Assembly (NCBI GenBank): GCA_947644195.1
Contig: CANRZB010000001.1
Span: 1-64,000 of the forward strand
Length of the DNA stretch: 64,000 nt
DNA from: an uncultured Clostridium sp.
GTDB lineage: Bacteria; Bacillota; Clostridia; Lachnospirales; Lachnospiraceae
Reading direction: 5' to 3'
Under the pieces are notes generated by a model. The model was not told where the DNA came from. It saw only the letters and a program-made list of their open reading frames with translations, and did not search any database. Both the position numbers and the translations under genes were made by a program. The first letter of the stretch is position 1. Every line of letters starts with the position of its first letter. Shown in pieces: positions 29,405 to 40,100 of the stretch.

Positions 29405-31975
29405 TCAGGATTCTTTCGATCCTTTATCTTCCATCAACCGGGCCGCCAATGCCACTGCCTCCTGTGCATCCTTCGAATAACCATCTGCCCCGATTTCATC
29501 CGCAAATCCCTGGGTAATCACGGCTCCTCCAATCATGATACTGACATCCAGGTTTCGTTCCCTGACGAGAGCTACAACTTTTTTCATCTCCATCATCGTT
29601 GTTGTCATCAATGCAGACAGACCAATGATATCTGCCTGTTCGCGTTCGGCAGCATCGACAATCACCTCTGCCGGAACATCTTTTCCCAGATCAATGACCC
29701 GGTATCCATAATTGCGCAGCATGAGCGCCACCAGGTTTTTCCCAATATCATGGATATCATGCTCCACCGTGGCAATCACAACCGTGGCGAGTGGCTCACT
29801 TGTCCTCCCCTGCGCCAGAAGTGGTTCCAGAATACCAATCCCCTGTTCCATCGTTTCTGCACTGGAAATTAGTTGTGGCAGGAAATAGACCTGCTGCTCA
29901 AACAGTTCTCCCACATAATTGATGGCAGGAATCAGACTCCCGTCGATCATAGCCTGTGGATCCTTCCCTTCGGAAAGCGCCTCGGACACTAATGCCTGAA
30001 TCCGATTCTTTCTCCCTCTGACCACTGCCTCAAAGAGTGGATCTGTCTGACGCTCGGGAGGAATCCATTGCTTCCCGGAGGAAGAACTGCCCTTCTGCGA
30101 AACAGCAGTTGCGTCGACTTCTCCGCTGACCACCGTAACCTTATGGCGGCTGACACGATCAATATAGCGTAAATCCCCCTCCGGCTTATTCATTAACAAA
30201 TCTGCCGCATAGACAGTATGCATCAATAAATCCTGCGACGGATTGGCAATTGCCATCGTCAGTCCGGCACCAATTGCCAAAGCCATAAAGCTGCTATTGA
30301 CATAGGAACGCTCCGGCAATCCAAAGGAAATATTCGAAAGGCCACACACCGTAGCCAATCCCAATTCCTGTTTACAATAACGGATCGTTTCTAAGGTTTC
30401 CCTGGCCGCATTGGAATTCGCCCCAACGGTCGCAACCAGACCATCTACCACAATATCTTCGGGACGCAGTCCCTGTGCCACTGCCTCATTCAGGATCGTA
30501 TGGATAATGTTCTTTTTCTCCTCCAAATCCTTTGGCAAACCCTGATCCGATAATGGCAGCAAGATAAACATGGCGCCGTATTTCCTGGCAATCGGAATCA
30601 ACTTCTCAAACTTCTCTTTTTCCAGGGAAATGGAATTGATTAACGCCCGCCCCGGATAGATCCGCAGGGCAGCCTCCACCACATTCACATAACTGGAATC
30701 AATGGACAATGGAAGATCACTAACCATCGTTAGCTCCTGCACTACCTTAATCATCATTTCCTGCTCATCAATTCCGTTCATCCCCATATTGACATCCAAC
30801 ACGGCAGCTCCGGCTTCCTCCTGTGCCTCAGCAAAATCTGTAACCAGATCCAACTCTCCCCTGCGCAGCTGTTCCTGCAACTCCTTTTTCCCAGTAGGAT
30901 TGATCCGCTCTCCAATTACGAGAAACGCACTGTCCAGATCAATGTTGCGTGTGTTTCGTTCATTTGACAAAGCCCTGCGAATCGTATTCCCCCGCCTGCC
31001 TGAAAACGCTACCTGCCGCTGCAGATCATGTTTCCTTAACTGATCAGCCAACATTCCGATATGCTCTGGCGTGGTTCCACAACATCCACCTAAAATATCT
31101 GCCCCAGCCTCTACCAGTTCTATCATTCCCTGGGCATATTCTGGCGCATCCATATCATATACCGTTTTCCCTCCCTGTAGCGTTGGCAATCCGGCATTCG
31201 GTTTAGCAACAATTGGGATATCTGCATATCTTGCCATTCTTCGAACAACATCACACATCTGTTTCGGCCCAGTAGAGCAATTGACGCCCACGGCGTCCAC
31301 TCCCATCGACGTCATTACCAGCGCTGCCGTTTCTGGATCCGTACCAAATAGTGTCCTCCCATCTTCATCAAAGGTTAGTGTGACCATCACAGGGAGATTA
31401 CATACCTCACCGGCAGCAATTACCGCAGCACGACATTCCTGCAGGCTCATCATTGTCTCAACCACCAGCAAATCCACACCAGCTTCTTCCAAGGCTTGGA
31501 TCTGCTCACGGTAAATAGCAATCAATTCCTCGAATGGCAACGGTCCCATGGGTTCCACCTGCTGCCCAGTCATCGTCAGATCCCCGATCACATAGAGAGG
31601 CCGCTCTGCTGTCCTCTCTGTTTCTTTTGTAGTCTCGGTCTGTCGCTGCTTTTGCGCCCTCATTTTTTCCCTTGCTTCTGCAATTGCTTCTCGGGAAATC
31701 TGTACCAATTCCCGATTCATCTCCACCAGACGGTCCTGTAATCCATATTCTCTCAGTTTAATGCGGTTTGCAGAAAATGTTGGGGCATAGACGGCATCGG
31801 ATCCAGCCAAAATATATTCGATCTGTAGTTCCTTCAACACATCCCGATGTTCCAGAATCCATTCCTCGGGACACACCCCGGTGGGCATCCCACGCTCCTG
31901 TAAATTGGAACCGGTTGCTCCATCCAGTATTAACTTTCCCTGCATCATTCGATCTCGAAATTCCCGTTTCGTCAT
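29405..31975 (-). CDS. metH: Cobalamin-dependent methionine synthase, without C-terminal reactivation domain
   Basis: Hcy-binding GVNCSTGP / GGCCGTTPEHI, pterin-binding VIGERINPTGKKELQEQL, B12-binding DIHDIGKNLVALMLRNYGYRVIDLGKDVP; ends soon after the B12 domain. Confidence 0.93.
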   Translation of the reverse strand: MTKREFRDRMMQGKLILDGATGSNLQERGMPTGVCPEEWILEHRDVLKELQIEYILAGSDAVYAPTFSANRIKLREYGLQDRLVEMNRELVQISREAIAEAREKMRAQKQRQTETTKETERTAERPLYVIGDLTMTGQQVEPMGPLPFEELIAIYREQIQALEEAGVDLLVVETMMSLQECRAAVIAAGEVCNLPVMVTLTFDEDGRTLFGTDPETAALVMTSMGVDAVGVNCSTGPKQMCDVVRRMARYADIPIVAKPNAGLPTLQGGKTVYDMDAPEYAQGMIELVEAGADILGGCCGTTPEHIGMLADQLRKHDLQRQVAFSGRRGNTIRRALSNERNTRNIDLDSAFLVIGERINPTGKKELQEQLRRGELDLVTDFAEAQEEAGAAVLDVNMGMNGIDEQEMMIKVVQELTMVSDLPLSIDSSYVNVVEAALRIYPGRALINSISLEKEKFEKLIPIARKYGAMFILLPLSDQGLPKDLEEKKNIIHTILNEAVAQGLRPEDIVVDGLVATVGANSNAARETLETIRYCKQELGLATVCGLSNISFGLPERSYVNSSFMALAIGAGLTMAIANPSQDLLMHTVYAADLLMNKPEGDLRYIDRVSRHKVTVVSGEVDATAVSQKGSSSSGKQWIPPERQTDPLFEAVVRGRKNRIQALVSEALSEGKDPQAMIDGSLIPAINYVGELFEQQVYFLPQLISSAETMEQGIGILEPLLAQGRTSEPLATVVIATVEHDIHDIGKNLVALMLRNYGYRVIDLGKDVPAEVIVDAAEREQADIIGLSALMTTTMMEMKKVVALVRERNLDVSIMIGGAVITQGFADEIGADGYSKDAQEAVALAARLMEDKGSKES

Positions 31976-31978
31976 ATT

Positions 31979-33946
31979 CTATTCATCCTCCGACAAACTT
32001 TCCCACTGCTCCATCAACATTTCCAACCGTTCCTCATTTTGCTCTCGCTCCTTTGTAGACTCCTGCAGCAAGGCCACATTTGTTCCATTGGCGGGATCGG
32101 CTAGAATTCCATCCAATTCCTCATTGCGCAGTTCCAGGGATTCTATCTCTGCCTCGACCTTTTTGAGCTCATTAGCTATCTTCCTCCTGCGTGCCTGCTC
32201 CTCTTTCTGCTGCTGCCAGGAAGCCTGACCACCAATCGGCGCATCCTCCTGTCCCTGCACGGTTCCACTGTCTTCCGGTCCCAATTTTAGACCAGAGCCT
32301 TGCTTCCCCACATCTAAGACATTCCCGGCAGCACGTTCCACATCTTCCCGTTTCTCCAGGAAATAATCATAATTTCCAATATAATTATCAATCCTTTGAT
32401 TGGTCAAATTTATTATCCGCGTCGCCGTTGTATTGATAAAATACCGGTCATGTGACACATATAACACGGTTCCCTCGAAGTGGCGGATCGTATGTTCCAA
32501 AATTTCTTTGGAATCAATATCCAAATGGTTCGTCGGCTCATCCAATAATAAGAAATTTGCATCGGACAACATCAGTTTTGCCAAAGATACCCGTCCACGC
32601 TCCCCTCCACTTAAGGACTTAATCTGCTTAAAAACATCATCCTCTTTAAAGAGAAATGCGGCCAGCGTATTTCTGACTTCCGTGTTGTTCATTGTGGGAT
32701 AGTCATCTTGAATTTCCTCAAATAACGTTTTCTCTGGATGTAATACCTGATGCTCCTGGTCATAGTAAGCAACCTGAACATTTGTTCCAAAGCTTACTTT
32801 CCCGGCATCAGGCGGCAGCATCTCATTGAGAATCCGAAGTATGGTCGTCTTGCCGGCTCCATTATCTCCAATGATCGCAACATGCTCTCCCCGTTTTATT
32901 TCAAAGCTAATGTCCTCAAACAGGGACATCCCATCAAAACTTTTGCTGAGATGTTCCACTTGAAGTACATCGTTACCACTCTGTATCCTCGGCGTAAAGG
33001 TCAGCTTCATCTGCGTATCTTCTTCCATCGGCTTCTCAATCCGTTCGATCTTATCTAACATCTTTTCCCGGCTTTCGGCCCGCTTGATTGATTTCTCCCG
33101 ATTAAACGATTTGAGTTTTTCGATGACGGCCTCCTGATGCCGAATTTCTGCCTGCTGATTCTGATACTGCTTCATCAGGGCATCCATAATCTCCTGCCGT
33201 TTCCTGGCGTACTGGGTATAATTCCCCTGGTACATTCTCCCATGGGTCTGCCGCAGTTCAATAACCTTAGTCACAATTTTGTCCAGAAAATACCGGTCAT
33301 GCGCCACAATCAACACCGCTCCAGCATAGGCGGAAAGATAACCCTCTAACCATGCAATCGCATTGATATCCAAATGATTGGTAGGTTCGTCCAAAATAAT
33401 CAGATCCGGCGCCTGCAGTAGCATCTTCGCTAATGCCACACGGGTCTTTTCCCCCCCGGATAACGTATTGACTGGTTTGGAAAATTCCTCCTCCATAAAT
33501 CCCAGCCCTTTCAATACCCCGGTCAGTTTACTTGGATAAGAATACCCGTCTAACTGTTCAAAACGATGCCTGGCATTGTCATACTTGCGGATCAATTCTT
33601 CGAGTTCTCGGCCCTCACATTCCTCCATACGTGCCGACCAGGTACTCATCTGCTGTTCCAGCCTTGGAATTTCCGGTTTAGCATCCTGCATTTCCTCAAA
33701 AATAGTCTTTCCCGACTGATACTCCTGGTTCTGTGCCAGATACCCTACGGTAATATCTCCCCGCAGAATAACTTCTCCTTCGTCTGCCTGGATCTGACCC
33801 ATGATAATTTTTAACAGGGTAGACTTGCCCGATCCATTTATTCCGACAATCGCCGCCTTTTCCTGTTCATTGATATGAAAAGTCACATCGGATAATATCA
33901 CATCCGTACTAAATGCCTTGCTAATATGGCTGCATTGTAAAATCAT
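31979..33946 (-). CDS. ABC-F family ATPase
   Basis: Two NBDs: GINGSGKSTLLK/LSGGEKTRVALAK and GDNGAGKTTILR/LSGGERGRVSLAK; start MILQCSHISKAF. Confidence 0.94.
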   Translation of the reverse strand: MILQCSHISKAFSTDVILSDVTFHINEQEKAAIVGINGSGKSTLLKIIMGQIQADEGEVILRGDITVGYLAQNQEYQSGKTIFEEMQDAKPEIPRLEQQMSTWSARMEECEGRELEELIRKYDNARHRFEQLDGYSYPSKLTGVLKGLGFMEEEFSKPVNTLSGGEKTRVALAKMLLQAPDLIILDEPTNHLDINAIAWLEGYLSAYAGAVLIVAHDRYFLDKIVTKVIELRQTHGRMYQGNYTQYARKRQEIMDALMKQYQNQQAEIRHQEAVIEKLKSFNREKSIKRAESREKMLDKIERIEKPMEEDTQMKLTFTPRIQSGNDVLQVEHLSKSFDGMSLFEDISFEIKRGEHVAIIGDNGAGKTTILRILNEMLPPDAGKVSFGTNVQVAYYDQEHQVLHPEKTLFEEIQDDYPTMNNTEVRNTLAAFLFKEDDVFKQIKSLSGGERGRVSLAKLMLSDANFLLLDEPTNHLDIDSKEILEHTIRHFEGTVLYVSHDRYFINTTATRIINLTNQRIDNYIGNYDYFLEKREDVERAAGNVLDVGKQGSGLKLGPEDSGTVQGQEDAPIGGQASWQQQKEEQARRRKIANELKKVEAEIESLELRNEELDGILADPANGTNVALLQESTKEREQNEERLEMLMEQWESLSEDE

Positions 33947-34031
33947 CCTGTTCTCCTGTCTGTATGCCTCTCCACCCAAAGCTTTTTTCAACTTCATCAT
34001 CCTATTCTCACTTCTATTTCGCAAACATAGA

Positions 34032-35301
34032 TTACCTGCGCATACGGTCTATGGAAGCATTGACTCTCTGATACACTTCTGCTGGATCCACACCAATCTG
34101 AAACTGTCCATTCTCATATAGAATCTTCCCATTTACCATGGTTAATTTCACATTTTGCTTACTTCCACTGTATACCAGATTCTTGGCAATATGATTGAGC
34201 GGCTGCATATTCGGCTGCTGTAGGTCAATCATAATCAGATCCGCATACTTTCCAGCCGCCAGGGTATCACATTCCGGCAGGCACATGGCATGTGCACCAC
34301 CCACAGTCGCCATTCGCAGCACTTCCATGGCATCCATGGCAGCTGCATCCTCTTCCTGAAACTTTTGTAAAGCCGTTACCAGAAACATCTCCCGAAACAT
34401 ATCAAGACAATTATTGCTGGCCGGGCCGTCCGTTCCAATCGCCAGACCAATTCCCTTGTCCAGCATCTTCTGGATGGGCGCAATACCACTGGCGAGTTTC
34501 ACATTGGACGCCGGATTGGTTACCACCCAAATCTTTTTGTCCCTGCATATCTCCAGATCCTGCTCCGTCATATGGACACAATGGAAACCACCGCCGCCAT
34601 ATTCCAACAATCCTAATTGGTCAAACAAAACGGTCGGCGTTACCCCGTACCGTTCCACACACCCCTCCACTTCCTTTCTGGTTTCGGAATTGTGTGTATA
34701 AACCGGAGCTTTCCGTTTCTGGCTCAACGCTGCCATCTCTTCCAGAATCTCTCTTTTTGTATTCCGCATGAAATCCCAACTGATAAGAAATCAGAGGATC
34801 ATAATCATTAAAATGCAGGTACTCCTCCTCGATCTCTGCTACTGTCCCCCCAAAGTCATTAATGCTTCCACACAGAACTGTTCGAAATCCTGTATCCCTG
34901 GAAGCCTTAGCATTGGCTTCATTTTTCAAATACATGTCAAAGTTGGATGTAATACCACTGGTTAGATATTCCATATTTGCCAGAACCGCACACCAGTAGA
35001 CATCCTCCTCCGTCAACTTGCTCTCCATAGGAAATACCTGCTCATACAGCCATTCCTGCAGCGGCAGGTCATCCGCATACGAACGCAGAAACGTCATCGC
35101 AGAATGTGTATGGGCATTCTTAAATCCAGGCATTACCACATTCCCCTGGGCATCTATCTCCCGATCCCATTTCTCTCCCTGGCTAGGTTTTTCCGGTCCC
35201 ACATACACAATACGTTCCCCATCAATCTGGATCTCGCCCTCTATGATCTCCGTCCCCGGCTCCATCGTCAGAATCCGGGCATGATATATTCTTGTCTTCA
35301 T
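34032..35301 (-). pseudogene. mtaD: S-adenosylhomocysteine/5'-methylthioadenosine deaminase-like amidohydrolase, frameshifted
   Basis: N-terminal ORF (MKTRIYHARILTME...GFKNAHTHSAMT...LGFHAEY) and C-terminal ORF (KREILEEMAALSQKRKAPVYTHNSET...NPASNVKLASGIAPIQKMLDKGIGLAIGTDGPASNN) are contiguous homologous halves in different frames; switch near 34754-34770. Confidence 0.88.
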
Positions 35302-35322
35302 CCACTTAACTCCTCCCTGGTT

Positions 35323-36165
35323 TTATTCTTTGTGCATCGATTCATGGATCGCTTTGATGCTTTCCGTCACCAGACGCCGAAACAACGGTGCAACTCGGTC
35401 CGCCGTCTCCTGCACTTCCTTATGTGTGAGAGGAACGGGTGAAATGCCGCTTGCCAGGTTCGAAATGCAGGAAATTCCACAAATCTTCATTCCCATATGA
35501 TTCGCCGCCACCGCCTCGCAAGCGGTACTCATGCCCACAGCATCTGCACCGATCATCCGACACATTCGAATCTCGGCGGGTGACTCATAATTCGGGCCAG
35601 ACAACTGGATATAAACCCCCTCCTGCAGGGCAATGTCTTGCTGCATCGCAGTTTTGCGGATCACCTTTTGTAAATCCTTATCATAGATATTGCTCATATC
35701 TGGGAAACGCACTCCCAGATCATCCATATTCGGTCCAATCAAAGGCGATGGCACAAAATCCGAAATCTGGTCCCGGATCAGCATGAAATCTCCCGCATGA
35801 AATTCCCCGTTAATACCTCCGGATGCATTGGTCAGGAATAAGACCTTTGCTCCCATGAGTTTCATTAACCGAATCGGCAACACGACATCAGACATTTCAT
35901 ATCCTTCATAATAGTGCACCCGTCCTTTCATACAGACCACAGGAACCTGATCCACTATTCCAAAAATATATTTCCCCTGATGTCCTGGCACAGTAGAAAC
36001 AGGAAACCCTTCCAAATCATGGTAATCCAGTTCCGCAACCACCTCAATTCCCTGCGCATAATCCCCCAGTCCAGAACCCAGCACCAACGCTACTTCCGGG
36101 GTAAAATGGATCTTCTCCTGGAATGTCTTGTAACATCTCATCAATTTCTCGTATACATCACTCAT
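35323..36165 (-). CDS. Purine-nucleoside phosphorylase (trimeric type)
   Basis: VALVLGSGLGDYAQGIE, VPGHQGKYIFG, GRVHYYEGYEMSDVVLPIRLMKLMGAK, LTNASGGIN, GPNYESPAEIRMCRMIGADAVGMST; start MSDVYEKLM. Confidence 0.94.
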   Translation of the reverse strand: MSDVYEKLMRCYKTFQEKIHFTPEVALVLGSGLGDYAQGIEVVAELDYHDLEGFPVSTVPGHQGKYIFGIVDQVPVVCMKGRVHYYEGYEMSDVVLPIRLMKLMGAKVLFLTNASGGINGEFHAGDFMLIRDQISDFVPSPLIGPNMDDLGVRFPDMSNIYDKDLQKVIRKTAMQQDIALQEGVYIQLSGPNYESPAEIRMCRMIGADAVGMSTACEAVAANHMGMKICGISCISNLASGISPVPLTHKEVQETADRVAPLFRRLVTESIKAIHESMHKE

Positions 36166-36276
36166 CGTATCCCATCCTTTCTCAAGATAATTAAAAGCCC
36201 CAACATAACTACAGGCTGCATCCACTGCCGGAAGAAACCGTTCTCCCAACCGTTCGCTGAAAAATAGCAGCCTTAG

Positions 36277-36891
36277 CTATCCGTCAATTTGTTTTAATTG
36301 AATTCGAACGATTCTGCCAACCCGCATCGCATCCGCATAAGCCAGCAGACGATCCATCTGATCTGTCCCCCGCTGTAAAAAGCGTTCAATAATCAAATGC
36401 AGCATTTCCTCCCCCACATCCGAACGAAAACGAATCGCATCGCACACACTCCGCTCCACATCATACACCCGGATCACGCCATAAGGTGTTTCCACCTCCT
36501 GCATATCCTGCTCAAAAGCCAGATCGGAATAATAATGGCGGCATACCGGAAAATTAAGCTGCATCCGGGAACGGTCTGTCTTCAATGTCGCAATGGATAA
36601 CTTTTTTGTCTCTACATCAATCAAACCATGATAATAACAGGCACTATCCGCACAAATTACCGCTCTCGGATTCACCCGGCATGCCTCAATCATCTGATAA
36701 TGCTTCGGCTTTCCATTTTTCTCATCCACCAACCAATAATGCCCGTGGGAAACCCGTTCCACAATCCCCTTATTGACCAGTTCCCTGATCTGCACCGTAG
36801 TGATCTTGGCTTCCTTTAATTCAGATGCGCTCCGGTATCCATTCCCGCTTTGAAATAATTCGATCGCTTTCTGATACGTATTTAAAAGCAT
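36277..36891 (-). CDS. AbiEi-like antitoxin-domain protein
   Basis: Winged-helix N-terminus (ASELKEAKITTVQIRELVNKGIVERVSHGHYWL) followed by AbiEi-like core (ICADSACYYHGLI...TPYGVIRVYDVERSVCDAIRFR). Confidence 0.75.
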   Translation of the reverse strand: MLLNTYQKAIELFQSGNGYRSASELKEAKITTVQIRELVNKGIVERVSHGHYWLVDEKNGKPKHYQMIEACRVNPRAVICADSACYYHGLIDVETKKLSIATLKTDRSRMQLNFPVCRHYYSDLAFEQDMQEVETPYGVIRVYDVERSVCDAIRFRSDVGEEMLHLIIERFLQRGTDQMDRLLAYADAMRVGRIVRIQLKQIDG

Positions 36892-37051
36892 AATCCTCCT
36901 CCTTTATCATCCTGCCTGTGTTAATGGCCTTGCTCCCCTGCCGTTCCATTTCAGAACAACCCTGACATAGGAATTACAATCTTAATATTTATTATATCAC
37001 TCGTTATGAAAATTGCAAGATATTCCCAGAGAGTACACAAGATGAAAAAGA

Positions 37052-37094
37052 AATCGGATAAAAGACAGATCCATCGACTATCTTTTATCCGATT
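37052..37094 (-). terminator. Terminator of the pilus operon
   Basis: AATCGGATAAAAGA / TCTTTTATCCGATT 14-bp stem, minus-strand tail TTTCTTTTTC. Confidence 0.85.
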
Positions 37095-37118
37095 CCTTAT
37101 ACAATATATTAATTTCCT

Positions 37119-40100
37119 TTAATCCAGGTCAAACATATATACATCCTTGGTAGTTCTCTGTGGAGTAACCTGATCATTAATCGCCAGATACGTTACACTT
37201 GACTTTTTCTTATTCCATATCGTCATCTTGATGTAACTGTACATTTTGACATAATTTTTGTTAAACGGTATGAAATACTGCGTGCTATCAATCAAATGCC
37301 TATTATCCGCTTCTGCAAAGATTCCTCCTGCCGGAGAAGTAATCTGATAGGTCTTCTTCTCAGCACCAGCTTTTTTCTCCCGGAATACTTCATTAATCGG
37401 TTGCGTCAACGTATTCGCATCATTATTCTTATCCGATACAAATTCCATCTTCACGCTTCGGATATTACCGCCCACTAAATTGCCATCGTAAGGGGTGAAG
37501 TAAATCTTATGCGTATCCGTATCTGTTAATATTTTTTCTCCCGTTTTATCTTCCTCGCGGTCACCCTTTGACGGATCTCCACCCGTAATATCACCAGTAC
37601 CTAAGGACGGATCGTTACTATCGCCAAAATCCATACCTGGTGCATACAAACGTACCGATAGCAAGACAACATTACCGTTCCAATTATATGGGAACAGATT
37701 CACGTATTGCAAATCATCCGTTAACGCTACCTGTGGAGAAAACGACTGCTTAAATTCGCCAATGGTCATCCTGACTACCTGTACCTGGGTAGAATCAGTA
37801 GCACCATCCACACAAGCTGTATATATTTTCCCTTGATTCCATCCATCATAACCACCACGAGTATCCAATACATATTCCGATCCATCGGACCGGTTGTTAC
37901 ACCGATAGGTAATCTGAATCACAGCATCATTACTTAAATCTTTCATCCATGTAGCATACTTGCTCTCCCAGGATACATAAGTAGAGCCTAAGGAGTTTTC
38001 CATCAAGGTAACTGGCGTCGCTGCTGGCGTTGCCGTTGGAACTGGTGTTGCATTTGGGTCCTGCGTCGGTTTTGGCGTCGGTGTCGGCGCTTTCGTTGGT
38101 GTCGGCATTGGTGTTCCCGTCGCCTGGGCAATCGGCGCTGCCCCTGCCTTATATTCTTTATAGCGGTAATCCGCAACAAACTGGGAACTTACACCGGATA
38201 CAGAGAACGAATAATTACGTTCTTCATCCGACGAATCAATTAATTTAATTTTTAACTCCTCCTCCGTCGGCGGATCCGTTGGTGCTACCGTCTCACCCGG
38301 CGCCGGTACCACTGGCAGGATTTCCAGTTTATCTGCAGTGATATATGGGTATTTATAAGATGCCTCATAAGCACCAATCAAAATATTGACAAATAACTGC
38401 ATCTCCAGCTTCGTGGTCCCACTGTTTTCCAAGGAAATACCATCGTAGAATACATTATCTACATTATACAGATAGTAGTTATTCCAGGCATCATTTGGAG
38501 AAATACCGTAGGTGGTATCCTCTTTCCCAGACAGGCAATACCAAACATCTGCCATAGGATCATTCAAATTCAACTGATAATCCTGAGAAGCATAGCCACT
38601 GATCGGAACCTGATTCTTATCTTCAAAACGGTCTAACACATCCATCCCCGGATCGGTAATAGTATACGGATAAACACAGACCGTTCCTTTATTGATCTGA
38701 CTCAAAGTATCCGTAGACTCTGTATTTGACCCATAAGCTACCGCAGAACCATCCTTCTTCTTCCAGGTATCATTCTTAAACGGTAGATACTGATTTCCGG
38801 TCTGTCCGGTTTTCGTCAGTTTATTGTAGGTATATTCCAGATTCCGATAAGCATTGTAGTCTGCGGAATCGTATTCCTCTGCTTTTCCATTCTTATCATA
38901 GGTTGCCTTGTCATTGTGCTTCTTCGTTGAATCACTGGAAGAAGAATAACGGCTTAAACCTGCACTATCCTTAAGCAGCTTTGCCACACCGTTGACTGCC
39001 GCATTATCGGAGTCATAGATGGAATTTGCTGTATAGATTACGCTGCGCCCATTCTCCGACAACCAGGATGCAAAAGCAACTGCTCCATTACTGTTATCTG
39101 CCTTTTCAAATTCTTTCCCACAACTAAACAGGTACACACCGTATTCTTTATATTGCGAAGGATAATAGTAATCCCCTCCGGAAGAGAAATTCTCCCTGGA
39201 ATTGGTAGATTCCTCATACTGGTCGGAATTCACATGTTCAAACGCATCCAGATAGCCCATCTTATCCAGGGTTGTCGCTGATTTTTTCAGTGGTATCGTT
39301 GTCACAGAGATTTCATAATCATCCAAATCTTTTGCATATTTTGCAAACAGGCTGGCACTCTTTGCCTTGGCCAATTCTTTTTCCAAATTTGCCTTGGAAG
39401 AAGTCTTGTTATACTCCTCGGTAGTTATGACTTGCAACACATTGATCTTGTTTTTCACTTTCTGATCATTCTTTTCATTCCCATTATATCTGGAAACTCC
39501 GGAAACAACCGTCTTAATGTTTTCATTATCAATGCTGAACACCTCAAACTTCCAGGCAATTGCTCCATTGGTACGTTCCGGATCAATGGTATAATTAATC
39601 GTGTACTTCGCAAGCTGTTCTCTGCCAGAGGAATCCAACGTTCCTGCCGGATACACAGCACCGGTTTCTGCATCGCTATCCCAGGTGCAAATCTCGGAAC
39701 CATCCTCCGCTTCGGTAATAATACCATCGCCATTGGTATCCACGAAAAGCCGAACACCATACTTTGTATTCTTTCCGTTTTTGACGTTCTCATCACCCGG
39801 ATAACCAATCGAAAAACCAAACGTTAATGTTTTACCTTGCAGGGTTACTTCATTGATACTTGGCTGCTTATCACTATCTAAATCATTGATGTACGGTCTT
39901 GGTGTCGTTATGGACACAGCAGCACCTTTAACTGTAGTTGATACGATATTTGAGGTTTTAATATTTGTCAGGGAAACAACATTTTCCCTGGAAGTCACAT
40001 CCTCAATGAAGCCATGCATATTGGAAGATACATCCACATTCTTCTTATACAAATTCGTACTCGTACCATGATAAAGCACATCTGCAAATACTAATACATT

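Noticed and set aside
37990-38140. Short repeats suggestive of a CRISPR or VNTR noncoding array
   Set aside because: They are in frame and encode the Thr/Pro linker of the giant protein; spacing is not CRISPR-like.
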